The position numbers and the translations under genes are program-made. Of a DNA stretch of 64,000 nucleotides, positions 18,340-27,657 are shown piece by piece. The notes below the pieces were generated by a model that saw nothing but the letters and a program-made list of their open reading frames with translations, was not told where the DNA came from and searched no databases. Positions within the stretch are counted from its first letter, which is position 1. Each line of letters begins with the position of its first letter. The DNA comes from Candidatus Krumholzibacteriia bacterium. GTDB lineage: Bacteria > Krumholzibacteriota > Krumholzibacteriia > WVZY01 > JAKEHA01. The stretch is taken from assembly GCA_029865265.1 (NCBI GenBank), contig JAOUHG010000013.1:29534-93533 (forward strand), read 5' to 3'.

Positions 18340-18930
18340 ATGAACGGCACATCACACATGGCACCACGGCGCTGCATCCGGTTGCTCACCGTCCTGCTGG
18401 CGGCATTGCTGCTGGCCGGCGCCACCGCGCCCACACACGCCGGCGACAAACCCCCCTTCTCCGCCCGCAGCGGGCTCGACACCGCACGCGACGCCGCGCT
18501 CAGCTGGGCCGCGGACGCGCGGCTGATCTACGTGGAGAACGACGAGCCGGTTTCCACCGAGGGCACCGCGGTGCGCTGGGGCTACCTGTTTCACTCGCAG
18601 AACCGCGGCAAGGCACGCGGCTACTCCGTGCGCGACGGAAAGATCATCGAAGCCTTCGATCTCGGCTTCGACTTCGACGCGCCGCCGCTGCCCGACACAT
18701 GGGTCGACAGCGCCACCGCCCTTGCGGCGGCGCAGGAGAAGGCCGGCGCGAAGTTCTGTCTCGAACACGGCGGCAGCCTTTCGTCGATGCTGCTGGTTCG
18801 TGGCGCCTTCTACGAGCGCGAACCCGACGCCAGCACGTGGGCACTGGTCTACACATCGGAAACGGAGCCCGCGCTCTTCGTGGTCGTGGACGCGACCCAG
18901 GGAAAGGTTGTGAGGACATGGCGGGGATGA
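18340..18930 (+). CDS. Hypothetical exported protein
   Basis: 196 residues. The signal peptide is LLTVLLAALLLAGATAPTHAG. The mature domain resembles PepSY-like sequences only loosely (DAALSWAADARLIYVE, FYEREPDASTWALVYTS, LFVVVDATQGKVVRTW). ATG 18340 has an AGAGGTC site. Its stop overlaps the next ORF. I cannot assign a function. Confidence 0.68.
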   Translation: MNGTSHMAPRRCIRLLTVLLAALLLAGATAPTHAGDKPPFSARSGLDTARDAALSWAADARLIYVENDEPVSTEGTAVRWGYLFHSQNRGKARGYSVRDGKIIEAFDLGFDFDAPPLPDTWVDSATALAAAQEKAGAKFCLEHGGSLSSMLLVRGAFYEREPDASTWALVYTSETEPALFVVVDATQGKVVRTWRG

Positions 18931-19757
18931 CGCAGCGCATGAATTCCATCTGGTTCCGCGCCCTGCTGGCGCTGGGCGTGCTGCTGGCGGTGGTGCTGGC
19001 CAGCATGGCCGCGGCCAACGAACCGCCCGCGCAGGGCGACGAGGGCACCATCGAGATCATCGAGGTCAAGCGCGCCGAGACCAAAGAGCCCAGGCATCCG
19101 AGCCTGCAGTTCTTGCGCGACAACCGGACCTTCCTGCGTTCGCAGCTCGACCGTCTACGGCAGACCCGGCAGACCGTGTCCAACGACGCACAGACGCTCG
19201 ACGAGCGCCTGCTGCGCCTGCAGGAACTCTCCAACGCCATCGCCGCCGCACGCGACACCGTGGGCGACCGCGATGCGGCCCTGGCCGAGCGCACAATTCT
19301 GGAGAACGTCACCGATCTCGGCGACCTGGTGGCGGAGCTGGCCCTGATGGAACAGTTGCTGGTGGATCACCGCGAACGGCTGCTGGTGCTGGAACAGGAC
19401 TTCCTCGGCCGGCAGGAGACATCGCTGGTCATCCTGCTGCGCGGTCTGGGCGGCGGCAACGCGCCCGAGGCCATCCTGCTGGGCGAAGACGACGACGTGG
19501 TCCGCATCGAACTCACGCCCGAACAGCGCGCCTCGCTGGAACAGGGCGGCGTCGCGCAGCTCTACCACGAGTTCGTCGAGCCGCGCGAACACGTCTTCCA
19601 GGTGTCCTTCGCCGGCGCGTCCTGGATCGACGCACCGCCGGTCAGCGTCACCATCGAAACCCCGCGAGACCGCCTCACCTTCCTGGAGCTCGACGCCAGC
19701 CGCCTCGATCGCGGCGAAATCGCGTCGGGACTGACCACCAGCGTCTGGTACCGGTGA
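18927..19757 (+). CDS. Exported coiled-coil protein
   Basis: 276 residues from the ATG at 18927, which overlaps the upstream stop (ATGA); an in-frame ATG at 18918 is also possible, but GAGG is only 2 nt from it. A hydrophobic signal (FRALLALGVLLAVVLASMAAA) is followed by a long heptad-like helical stretch at ~50-150 (FLRSQLDRLRQTRQTVSN ... LMEQLLVDHRERLLVLEQ). A C-terminal beta domain ends TTSVWYR. It probably spans periplasmic space or bridges partners of the complex. Confidence 0.7.
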   Translation: MTQRMNSIWFRALLALGVLLAVVLASMAAANEPPAQGDEGTIEIIEVKRAETKEPRHPSLQFLRDNRTFLRSQLDRLRQTRQTVSNDAQTLDERLLRLQELSNAIAAARDTVGDRDAALAERTILENVTDLGDLVAELALMEQLLVDHRERLLVLEQDFLGRQETSLVILLRGLGGGNAPEAILLGEDDDVVRIELTPEQRASLEQGGVAQLYHEFVEPREHVFQVSFAGASWIDAPPVSVTIETPRDRLTFLELDASRLDRGEIASGLTTSVWYR

Positions 19758-19773
19758 CCGGCCGGGGGGTTTC

Positions 19774-22700
19774 ATGCTGACTCGCGCACGCATCGCCTGC
19801 GGGATCGTGGCCGCATTGACTGCGGTCGCGCCCCTGGTCCATGCCGCCAGGCCAACGCCCCCGGTGGCGCCGGCGGTACAGGCGCCGCTTCCGCACGAGC
19901 CCGACGCTTCGGAGCGCGACGCCACCAGCCTCGGCCGCGCCGTCGACCTGTGGCTCAAAGGCGATCTCTACGGCGCCAGCGCGCTGCTGGAAACCATCGA
20001 CATCGGACCCGGTTCCCCGTTTCCCTTTGCGGACCGCGCCGCGTTTCTGCTGGCCGACGCATACCTGCGCACCGGGAACGCCGGCGGGTTCGCGCGTGTC
20101 GCGTCCCTGGCCGGTGACGGGAACGGCACGCCCTACCGGCGCTGGATCCGCTACGCCGAACTGTTGCGCGCCAACGCCAACCCGGGTGCTTCCGGTCCGG
20201 TAAACGACGTGCCCGAGTCCTTCCCAGGCGCCGATGTGCTCGCTGCCGCACTCCTGCTCGACGCGGACCGGGCCAACGACGCACTCGACCTGCTGGACCG
20301 CAACCCGGCGGCCGGCCCCCTCGCCTCGGTGCAACTCTGCCTGCGCGCGCTGGCGCGTGAGGCCACCGGCGCCGACGCCACCGCAAACTGGGGCGAGATT
20401 GCGCGGCGCAAACCGTCCGGTCCGCTGGAGGCGGAACTCGTGGGCGCCGCCGGCATTCGCTTTGCGCTGGCCCGCATGGACGCAGGCGATACCGACGCCG
20501 CCGCGAGTGCGCTGGAGCGTGTGCCGGACAACAGCCGCTATGCCCTGCGCGCCGCGCACATGCGTGGTGTCATGGCCGTGGAGGCGGGCGACACCGCCAC
20601 CGCGGGGCGCATTCTTTCGCGCCTGGTGGACGAACACCCGGAGTACGAGGACATCCGCGACGTGAAGCTGGCCATGGGCGGCGTGTCCATGGCGCGTCAT
20701 CACTGGCACGCTGCGCTGCGCTACTTCGAATCGGCGGAAGACTCCTGGCAGGACGAACAGCGTTCGCTGGCGCGCATCGCGCTGCCGGACAACGTCGACG
20801 ATGCCTGGAACGCGTGGGGCGAAAACCAGCGTTGGCGCGAGGAGATCCGTCTCTCTCCCGAAATCCTGCTGGGCGTCATCGACGGCCTTGCCGGTGCGTC
20901 GCTCGACCTGCACGGCCAGGTCTCACTGGATCCGGCCAAGGATCTGGCGCGAACGCTGTGGCCGGCCGGCCTCTCCGCGCCCGCCACCGCCGCGTGGGAC
21001 AGCTCGGGCGCACTGGCCCGCCACGCGCCCTCCGCGCCGGAGTGGGCCACGTTGCGCGCCCTGCAGGCACAGCAGCAGGACGCGCGCGCACGGCTGGCGC
21101 TGCAGGATCACGTGATTGCCAGGCGACGCGAGGAAATCGCACGCCGGATCAGCTACCTCGATATCGGCGCGATCAAGGCCGATTCCAACGCGGTGCAACT
21201 GTCGCGCGCGGTGATCCGTCTGGAGGCGATACTCGCCGGTCTGGACGCGTCCCGCCGGCAACTCGACGCGGTGCGCGACAGCATGCTGGTGCAGATCAGC
21301 CGGCGCACGCGTGACATGCTGACGGGGCTCGAGCGCGACCTCCTGTTCATGCGCGCCGTGCGCCACTTCCACGTCGACGGCCCCAACCTGGAGCGGCCGG
21401 AGAAGCTGCCCGACGGCGTCCCCCCCGCCGCGGAGCTGCTCGCGCGCGAGGACTCCCTGTCACACGAGTCCAGCGCCTTCATCACCGAGTTCGCGCGCCG
21501 CTACCCGGACATCATCAACCGGTCCTTCGATGAGTACTGGCGGCCCCGCCTGATGGTGGATGTCGAGGGCCTGCTGGGCGACCTGCGCATCGAACTGGCC
21601 CACGCCCGCGGTATTCGCGCCGGTATCGACTCCACCGTGGCGGCGTTCGCAACCGACCCGGTGCTGATGGCCGAGCTCGCTCGCCGCGACCACATGGCCG
21701 CCAGCGCGGACTCCCTGGACGCCGTGGAACGAGGCATGCGCCGCGTCATCGCACAAACCGTGGCCGCGCGCGGGCGGGTGCTGCTCGCCACCGAGCGGGA
21801 GAGAATCGACTACCATATTGCGGACGCGGCCTACGAACTCACCGTCGCGACCGCAACCGACACCGTCACCAACCGCAACGCCGAACTGGTGAGGCCGCTC
21901 CGCAACCGTTCCATCGCGTACCTCGAGGCGTTCCTCGAGCACCACCCGCAAAGCATCGCGCGCGGCGAGGCGCGCTTCCGGCTGGCCGACATGCAACTGC
22001 TCGCCGCCCGCGATGAGTTCCAGATCAGGATGCGCGACTTTCTCGGCGACAGGCCGGCGTCGGAGGACCTCGGCAACCGCGCGCTCGCGCCCTTCATGAA
22101 CTACGAGCCCGCCATTGCGCTGTACCAGGCCATCCTGGACGAGGACCCGGAGTTCCCGCACACGGATGCTGTGCTCTTCAACCTGGGCATGATCCTCTCC
22201 GACGACGGCCGCCCGGAGGCCGACCAGTACCTCGCGCGGCTGGTGCGCGACCACCCGCAGGCGCCCGACGCGCAGGAGGCCTGGCTGCGCATGGGCAGCG
22301 ACCGCTTCGACCGCAAGGAGTACAGCGACTGCGTGCCCTACTTCGAGCAGGCGGCGGCGGGAAGCGACCCGTCGTTCACCGCCATCGCCCTCTACAAGCT
22401 GGGCTGGGCGGAGTTCGCGCGCGACCGCTTCGAGCAGTCGACCGATTCGTTCCGTCGCCTGATGGATCACTACGCGGCCCACGGCGACATCGCGCGCAGC
22501 ATGGACCTGCGCGACGAGGCGCGCGAGTACCTGGTGCACTCGCTGGCCCGCGCCGGCGGCGCCAGCGCCTTCCAGCGCTACTTCGATTCGCTGGGCCCGC
22601 GCGACTACGAGTCCGACATCCTGCTCTCGCTGGGCCACCTGATGCGCAGCGTGAGTCTGTACGAGGACGCCATCGCCTGCGACGAGCTGTGGCTCGCCCG

Positions 22701-24645
22701 CTATCCAAGGGACCCGCGCGCGCTGGAGATTGCGGAGCGCATGGTGGAGACCTATCGGCGCTCCAGCAAACCCGACCTGGCGCGCGAGGCACGCCTCGCG
22801 CAGGCGCAGCGCTTCCTGCCCGGCAGCCCGTGGTACCAGGCGAACACCGACCCCGCCACCCGAGCCGCCGGCGAGGCGTTCGCGCAGGGTGCGTTGCGCG
22901 CTAACGCGGCCTACCACCACCGCCGCGCGCGCGACAACGACGACCCGGCCAGCTGGCGGCTCGCGCTCACCAACTACGAGCAGTACCTGCAGCACTGGCC
23001 GAACGCGGGCGACGCCACGCGCATCCACTTCTTTGCCGGTGAGGCCGCCACCCGGCTCACGGCGTATCCGCGCTCGTTGCAGCACCTGGCGGCGGCGTCG
23101 AAGAGCGACTCCACCGCGCTCGCGCTGGAGGCGACCTGGCAGCAGGTGGCGGTGACCGACACCTGGTACCGTTCGACGCACACCGAGGCCGGCCACGGCA
23201 CGGACTCGCTGGCCACCGTGCTCATCGCCTCCGGGCGCGCCTTCGTGCAGCGCTTCCCCACCGATCCGCGCTGCGCGGACATTGTGTGGCGCCAGGGCAA
23301 CGTGGCCTACGCACACGCGTGGTATCCCGATGCGGCGGCCATCTTTGAGACTTTCGGCAACACCTATCCCGCCGACAGCCGCGCCGCGCGCGGCGCGCGC
23401 CTGGGCGGTGACGCGCACTACAAGCGCGCCGACTTCCACGCCGCCGGGATTGCCTATCGCCGCGCGGTGGATCTGGCCACGCAGAGCGGTGAGGACTCGC
23501 TGGTCGCAGCGGTGAAACCAACCATTCCACTGTGCGACTACAAGCACGCCGAGTCGGTCGCCGCGGCGGACAGCGTGCGCGGACCTTTCCAGGCCGCGCC
23601 CCTGTTTGCGGGCGTGGCCACGGAGTTCCCCGCGTATCCGCACGCCGACCTCGCGCTCTACCGCGCGGGGCTCGGGTACGCCTCCGGACTGAAGTATCGC
23701 GACGCCACCGTCGCGTGGGAACGCCTGCTCGCGACCTACCCGGAGAGCGAGTATGCGCGCGACAGCGCCATCCAGATTGCGCGCACCCACGAAGCGGCCG
23801 GCGATACGCCGGGCGCGGCCGCGGCTTATGAACGCTTCTCACGCCTGTATGTGAAGGACCCGGACGCACCCGCGGCCCTGATCAAGGCCGCGGACATGCT
23901 GGCGGACGCGGGCGATGCGGGCGGCGCGGAACGCATGCGCAGCATCTTCATCCAACGATTCCCCGGCGACACGCAGACGGTGATGGAGATTCGCGCCTCG
24001 CGCGCCAGCCAGGAACTCGCGCGCGTCCGCGACGGCGCCGCGTCGATGTCCGTGCTGATGGCGAAACCGGGCGCCAACACGTCCTCGTCGGAACTGCGGG
24101 AGTACCTGGCGCTGGCGAAGGAGCACCCGGAGATGGCGTCGCCCGTCATCCTGGCCCAGGTGGACTACTACGACGCCGAAGAGTCATTCGCAAGCTTCAG
24201 CGCCATGCGGCTCACGCAACCGCTGCCGGCATCGCTGGAAAAAAAGAAGCAGGCGCTGGAGTCGCTGCTCGAGAAATACAACACGTGCTCCGGCCACGGC
24301 GTGGCGGAGTACACGCGCGCGTCGGCCTACCGCATCGGGCAGGCGCTGGTGGGCTTTGGCGACGCGCTCATGCAGAGCGAGCGCCCGGGGGACCTCGAGG
24401 GTGAGGACCTGCTCGCGTACGAGGACGTGATCGAAGAGCAGGCGTGGGTGTTCTACGACCGCGGCGAAAACGTGTGGTCGGACATGCTGCGCCAGATCGG
24501 CGACACGCCGGACGATCCCGGGCAATGGATTGCCCACACGCGCGCGGCGCTGTGGCCCCGGCTCTCGCAGCGGTTCATGTACCGGCCCGAGCCGGAGTAT
24601 CCCGTGCTCGTGGCCAGACCGCCCGCGGAGCCGGAAACCGACTAG
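19774..24645 (+). CDS. Giant periplasmic TPR-repeat protein
   Basis: 1623 residues with an N-terminal signal (GIVAALTAVAPLVHA). Most of the chain is helical TPR/Sel1-like pairs, clearest in the C-terminal two thirds (ALYKLGWAEFARDRFEQS, DIVWRQGNVAYAHAWYPDAA, ALYRAGLGYASGLKYRDATV, ARTHEAAGDTPGAAAAYERF). A coiled-coil region lies around residues 430-520. Proteins of this size and type occur in the Glt/Agl gliding and Nfs envelope systems as periplasmic scaffolds. The position immediately upstream of a TPR lipoprotein and ExbB/ExbD genes supports a similar role here. No enzymatic motif was seen. Confidence 0.88.
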   Translation: MLTRARIACGIVAALTAVAPLVHAARPTPPVAPAVQAPLPHEPDASERDATSLGRAVDLWLKGDLYGASALLETIDIGPGSPFPFADRAAFLLADAYLRTGNAGGFARVASLAGDGNGTPYRRWIRYAELLRANANPGASGPVNDVPESFPGADVLAAALLLDADRANDALDLLDRNPAAGPLASVQLCLRALAREATGADATANWGEIARRKPSGPLEAELVGAAGIRFALARMDAGDTDAAASALERVPDNSRYALRAAHMRGVMAVEAGDTATAGRILSRLVDEHPEYEDIRDVKLAMGGVSMARHHWHAALRYFESAEDSWQDEQRSLARIALPDNVDDAWNAWGENQRWREEIRLSPEILLGVIDGLAGASLDLHGQVSLDPAKDLARTLWPAGLSAPATAAWDSSGALARHAPSAPEWATLRALQAQQQDARARLALQDHVIARRREEIARRISYLDIGAIKADSNAVQLSRAVIRLEAILAGLDASRRQLDAVRDSMLVQISRRTRDMLTGLERDLLFMRAVRHFHVDGPNLERPEKLPDGVPPAAELLAREDSLSHESSAFITEFARRYPDIINRSFDEYWRPRLMVDVEGLLGDLRIELAHARGIRAGIDSTVAAFATDPVLMAELARRDHMAASADSLDAVERGMRRVIAQTVAARGRVLLATERERIDYHIADAAYELTVATATDTVTNRNAELVRPLRNRSIAYLEAFLEHHPQSIARGEARFRLADMQLLAARDEFQIRMRDFLGDRPASEDLGNRALAPFMNYEPAIALYQAILDEDPEFPHTDAVLFNLGMILSDDGRPEADQYLARLVRDHPQAPDAQEAWLRMGSDRFDRKEYSDCVPYFEQAAAGSDPSFTAIALYKLGWAEFARDRFEQSTDSFRRLMDHYAAHGDIARSMDLRDEAREYLVHSLARAGGASAFQRYFDSLGPRDYESDILLSLGHLMRSVSLYEDAIACDELWLARYPRDPRALEIAERMVETYRRSSKPDLAREARLAQAQRFLPGSPWYQANTDPATRAAGEAFAQGALRANAAYHHRRARDNDDPASWRLALTNYEQYLQHWPNAGDATRIHFFAGEAATRLTAYPRSLQHLAAASKSDSTALALEATWQQVAVTDTWYRSTHTEAGHGTDSLATVLIASGRAFVQRFPTDPRCADIVWRQGNVAYAHAWYPDAAAIFETFGNTYPADSRAARGARLGGDAHYKRADFHAAGIAYRRAVDLATQSGEDSLVAAVKPTIPLCDYKHAESVAAADSVRGPFQAAPLFAGVATEFPAYPHADLALYRAGLGYASGLKYRDATVAWERLLATYPESEYARDSAIQIARTHEAAGDTPGAAAAYERFSRLYVKDPDAPAALIKAADMLADAGDAGGAERMRSIFIQRFPGDTQTVMEIRASRASQELARVRDGAASMSVLMAKPGANTSSSELREYLALAKEHPEMASPVILAQVDYYDAEESFASFSAMRLTQPLPASLEKKKQALESLLEKYNTCSGHGVAEYTRASAYRIGQALVGFGDALMQSERPGDLEGEDLLAYEDVIEEQAWVFYDRGENVWSDMLRQIGDTPDDPGQWIAHTRAALWPRLSQRFMYRPEPEYPVLVARPPAEPETD

Positions 24646-24732
24646 CAACTCCGAATATCGCGGGCGGGAACGGGGCTTGCGTAAGCGTCAGGAGCGGACT
24701 CCCGGCATGTGCACCGGGAACGACAGGAAACA

Positions 24733-25632
24733 ATGCGGACAACCACGATGAATCGCCTTGCATCGCGCACGGGTGCCGTGCGGCTGGCCCGGGCCGCGGC
24801 CATGCTGCTGGTGTGCGGCCCGCTGATGGGCGCCGTGGGTGGCTGCAGCATGCTGGGCATGGGCGGCGGTCACAAACCGGCCGAGAAGATGAGTGGCGAC
24901 GCGCGCCGCGACATGCTCGCCGAGGCCGGGGCCCGCGCGGCGCAGTACCCGGAAGAGCCCTACTGGCCCTGCCGCATGGGCGAGGTGTACGCGGCCATGG
25001 ATTCGACCGACGCGGCGGTGGCCGCGCTGCGCACCGCGCTGGCGCGCGACGCGGACTACGCGCCCGCCATTTCGCTCCTGTCACGCATCCAGTACGCGTC
25101 CGGCGAGCACGCCGAGGCCATCGCAATGCTCGACGGGTACATCGCGGCGCACCCCGGCGCGCCCGACGAGTTGCGCGCCGCGCTGGCGCTGCACCTCGAT
25201 GCCGTCGACGAGGTGGAACGCGCCGAGGCGGCCATCGCCGCCTGCACCGGCAATTCCGGCGACGTCTACGCCGCGCGCACCTACCTGTCGCTGCGCGGCA
25301 ACGCGCCCGCATCGGCGCTGACCATCGCGAAGGCGGCGCTGGACGCCGACGGCAGCGCGGTCAACTACAACAACTACGGCGTCGCGTTACTGCACGCCGG
25401 ACGGCCCATCGAGGCGCGCGACGCGTTCCGCAGGGCGCTGGATCGCAACGCGTCGCTCGCGGGCGCGCTCTACAACATGTCGCTCATCGAGGTGTTCTAC
25501 TTCTTTGACGAGAGCGCCGGCCGGCAGTGGTTCGATCGCTACACGCAGGTGGCGCTGGAAGATCCGGACGATCTCGCGTCGGTTTTCAAGGTGGACATGA
25601 CGCGGCTTTCGCGTCCGGGCGCAACCCGATAG
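24733..25632 (+). CDS. TPR-repeat lipoprotein
   Basis: 299 residues, lipobox AVGGC around residue 38. At least four TPR units are visible (YWPCRMGEVYAAMDSTDAAV, APAISLLSRIQYASGEHAEA, NNYGVALLHAGRPIEARDAF, ALYNMSLIEVFYFFDESAGR). It resembles the TPR lipoproteins that accompany TolQ/TolR-type motors (compare GltE in Myxococcus). The ATG follows AGGAAAC; the frame is open to 24709. It is likely anchored to a membrane facing the periplasm, next to the giant TPR protein. Confidence 0.82.
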   Translation: MRTTTMNRLASRTGAVRLARAAAMLLVCGPLMGAVGGCSMLGMGGGHKPAEKMSGDARRDMLAEAGARAAQYPEEPYWPCRMGEVYAAMDSTDAAVAALRTALARDADYAPAISLLSRIQYASGEHAEAIAMLDGYIAAHPGAPDELRAALALHLDAVDEVERAEAAIAACTGNSGDVYAARTYLSLRGNAPASALTIAKAALDADGSAVNYNNYGVALLHAGRPIEARDAFRRALDRNASLAGALYNMSLIEVFYFFDESAGRQWFDRYTQVALEDPDDLASVFKVDMTRLSRPGATR

Positions 25633-25645
25633 CAGGCAGGCAAGC

Positions 25646-26035
25646 ATGGGTAACACAGGGAACGGAGTATCCGCGCCCCGCGGGGCGCTGCTGATGGCGC
25701 TCGCCGTGGCGCTGCTGGTCGTGGCGGCGGGATCGCCGCGCGCCCAGGCGCCGGCTACGTCACCGTCCAAGACCGCGACAAAGCCATCGGTTACCCCGCC
25801 ACGCACCGCCGCCGTCAAAACGCCGGTGCGCCGCACCGAGGCGGTGCGCACGCTCGATGCCATCAACATCGAGGGCGAGATCGCGGTGCCCCAGGTTCTG
25901 TTCATCACCGCCCGCGACGTCCGCCGCTACCGCGACGGACTGGGGCTGAAGTTTCAGTTGAGCGCTTTCGAAGCGGGCCGATCCGCCGTGCTGCCCTCGC
26001 GGCTGCGGGTTGCCCCACAGCAGCAGTCACAATAA
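25646..26035 (+). CDS. Small Pro/Thr-rich exported protein
   Basis: 129 residues: a hydrophobic N-terminus (GALLMALAVALLVVAAGSP), a low-complexity Thr/Pro/Lys linker, and a conserved-looking core LDAINIEGEIAVPQVLFITARDVRRYRDGL. The phrase IEGEI..PQVLFI is common in short proteins beside ExbB/ExbD genes in such clusters; no function is known to me. It lies 12 bp before the ExbB gene. Confidence 0.7.
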   Translation: MGNTGNGVSAPRGALLMALAVALLVVAAGSPRAQAPATSPSKTATKPSVTPPRTAAVKTPVRRTEAVRTLDAINIEGEIAVPQVLFITARDVRRYRDGLGLKFQLSAFEAGRSAVLPSRLRVAPQQQSQ

Positions 26036-26047
26036 GGAGGAGTGACA

Positions 26048-26686
26048 ATGAATCCAATCTCCGCGTTTGCGGATTTCTTCAAGAACGGGGGACCGTTCAT
26101 GTACGTGATTCTCGGAACCGCGGTGGCAATCCTTGCCGTCGCCGCCGAGCGCTTCTGGGTGATCGCGCGCGCCGCGTCGGTCAACAGCGCCAAGTTCACC
26201 CGCGACGTCGTGCAGCGCGTCGCCAAGGGCGACATGACCGGCGCCGCCGACCTGTGCCGCCGGGTCAAGAGCCCGGTGGGCGCGGTGGCGCACGCCATCG
26301 TGTCGCGCAACGACAGCGACGAGGAACGCCTGATGAACGCCGCCGACGGCGCGGCCACCATCGTGCTGCCGCCGCTCTCGCGCCGGCTGCCGTACCTCAA
26401 CATGCTGGCCAACGTGGCCACCCTGCTGGGTCTGCTGGGAACGATCTTCGGCCTGACCACCGCCTTCTCGGCGGTCGGCGCGGCCGATCCGGCGCAGCGC
26501 TCGGCCTTCCTGGCCGTGGGCATCTCGCAGGCACTCAACACGACCGCCTTCGGTCTCATCGTCGCCGTCCCCACGCTGCTCATCCACAGCTTCCTGGTGA
26601 GCAAGGTCGAGGGCATCGTGGAGAACATCGACGAGACCAGCGTGCGCCTCATTGAGGCCGTCGGCCGGAAGAACGTGGCCGCGTAG
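26048..26686 (+). CDS. MotA/TolQ/ExbB proton-channel family protein
   Basis: 212 residues, AAGGAGG 7 nt before the ATG. Three transmembrane segments: FMYVILGTAVAILAVAAE, LANVATLLGLLGTIFGLTTAF and FGLIVAVPTLLIHSFLV. The GLLGTIFGL segment and the conserved cytoplasmic loop identify the family. In ExbB/TolQ motors a pentamer surrounds two ExbD/TolR helices and couples proton flow to force in the periplasm. Two different ExbD genes follow directly, so the stator is probably a heteromeric ExbB-ExbD1-ExbD2 assembly, as AglR-AglQ-AglS is in Myxococcus. Confidence 0.93.
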   Translation: MNPISAFADFFKNGGPFMYVILGTAVAILAVAAERFWVIARAASVNSAKFTRDVVQRVAKGDMTGAADLCRRVKSPVGAVAHAIVSRNDSDEERLMNAADGAATIVLPPLSRRLPYLNMLANVATLLGLLGTIFGLTTAFSAVGAADPAQRSAFLAVGISQALNTTAFGLIVAVPTLLIHSFLVSKVEGIVENIDETSVRLIEAVGRKNVAA

Positions 26687-26704
26687 GGAAAGAAGAGAAC
26701 GACC

Positions 26705-27151
26705 ATGCGCACCAGTACCCGCCGCGGTTACCGCAAGATCATCGAGGGAGACCTCGAGCTCATGCCGCTGATGAACCTGTTCGTCGCCATGATCCCGATG
26801 CTGCTCATTTCGGCGGTGTTTCTCAATGTGACCGTGATCGACATGAAGGCGCCCTCTGACGAAGTCTCGGAGAAGCCCCCGCGCGAGTCGCTGGGGCTCT
26901 CGGTGACCATCCAGGAGAGCGCGTTTGTAATCGAGGGCCGCGGCCTGCAGAAACGCGTCATCGCGCGCGCCGACGCCGACGCGGACCAGCAACTGGGCGG
27001 CGCGCTGGCGCAGGTGGCCATTTCGCACCCGGACAACAAGGACGTGGTCATCGTCTCGCAACCGGACACCAACTATGGCGATATCGTGGCGGTAATGGAT
27101 ATTTCGCGTGAGAACGGGCTGCCCGGGGTTGCCCTGATGGGCGCGCGGTAA
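26705..27151 (+). CDS. ExbD/TolR family protein, Asp-to-Asn variant
   Basis: 148 residues; one N-terminal transmembrane helix (LMPLMNLFVAMIPMLLISAV) and a periplasmic TolR-like domain (VSQPDTNYGDIVAVMDISRE). In canonical ExbD the helix carries an essential Asp at this position (Asp25 in E. coli); here the residue is Asn24 (PLMN). The partner encoded next keeps the Asp. The natural substitution suggests asymmetric proton handling in a heterodimer of ExbDs. It may also reflect a subfamily rule, since paired ExbDs with a PLMN form are familiar to me. Confidence 0.9.
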   Translation: MRTSTRRGYRKIIEGDLELMPLMNLFVAMIPMLLISAVFLNVTVIDMKAPSDEVSEKPPRESLGLSVTIQESAFVIEGRGLQKRVIARADADADQQLGGALAQVAISHPDNKDVVIVSQPDTNYGDIVAVMDISRENGLPGVALMGAR

Positions 27152-27163
27152 AGGGACCACAAC

Positions 27164-27655
27164 ATGCGCAGAAAACGCAACAGACGCCTTCGTCCCCGTA
27201 CGGTTCACACGCCGTTGCGCCTGACGTCGATGATGGACATTCTGACCACGCTGCTCCTGTTCCTCCTCAAGAGCTTCGTGGTGGAGGGTGAAGCCATCAC
27301 GCCGGTGCCGGGCGTGAATCTCCCCGAGTCGTCCAGCAACACGCCGGCGCAGGCGTCGGTGGTGGTGGCCATATTCAACAACACCATCATGCTGGACGGC
27401 CAGGTGGTGGCGCAGGTCTCCCGCGAGACCGGATCCGGCGACCTGCTCATCGAGGCGCTGGCGGACCGCCTGGACGAGGCGCGCGAACGCAGCGAAGAAA
27501 TCGCCAGGATGCGCGGCAGCGACGCGGAGTTTCACGGGCGCGTCGCCATCCAGGGTGACCGTGAAATCGAGTTCGATATCCTGCAGCGCGTGATGTACAC
27601 GTGCGGCTACAGCGGATACGAAGAGCTTTCGCTCGCAGTGCTGGGGACGTCGTGA
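27164..27655 (+). CDS. ExbD/TolR family protein with catalytic Asp
   Basis: 163 residues; a basic cytoplasmic tail (RRKRNRRLRPR), then the transmembrane helix LRLTSMMDILTTLLLFLLKSF with Asp25 at the protonatable position of ExbD. A periplasmic domain follows (VVVAIFNNTIMLDGQVVAQV ... VAIQGDREIEFDILQRVMYTCGY). Together with the upstream ExbB and Asn-type ExbD it forms the proton-driven stator. Its stop is within 3 bp of the next start. Confidence 0.92.
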   Translation: MRRKRNRRLRPRTVHTPLRLTSMMDILTTLLLFLLKSFVVEGEAITPVPGVNLPESSSNTPAQASVVVAIFNNTIMLDGQVVAQVSRETGSGDLLIEALADRLDEARERSEEIARMRGSDAEFHGRVAIQGDREIEFDILQRVMYTCGYSGYEELSLAVLGTS

Positions 27656-27657
27656 TC

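Noticed and set aside
21460..23790. 776-codon minus-strand frame inside the giant TPR gene
   Set aside because: It is an antisense echo of helical, GC-rich codons with no ribosome-binding site and no recognisable fold.
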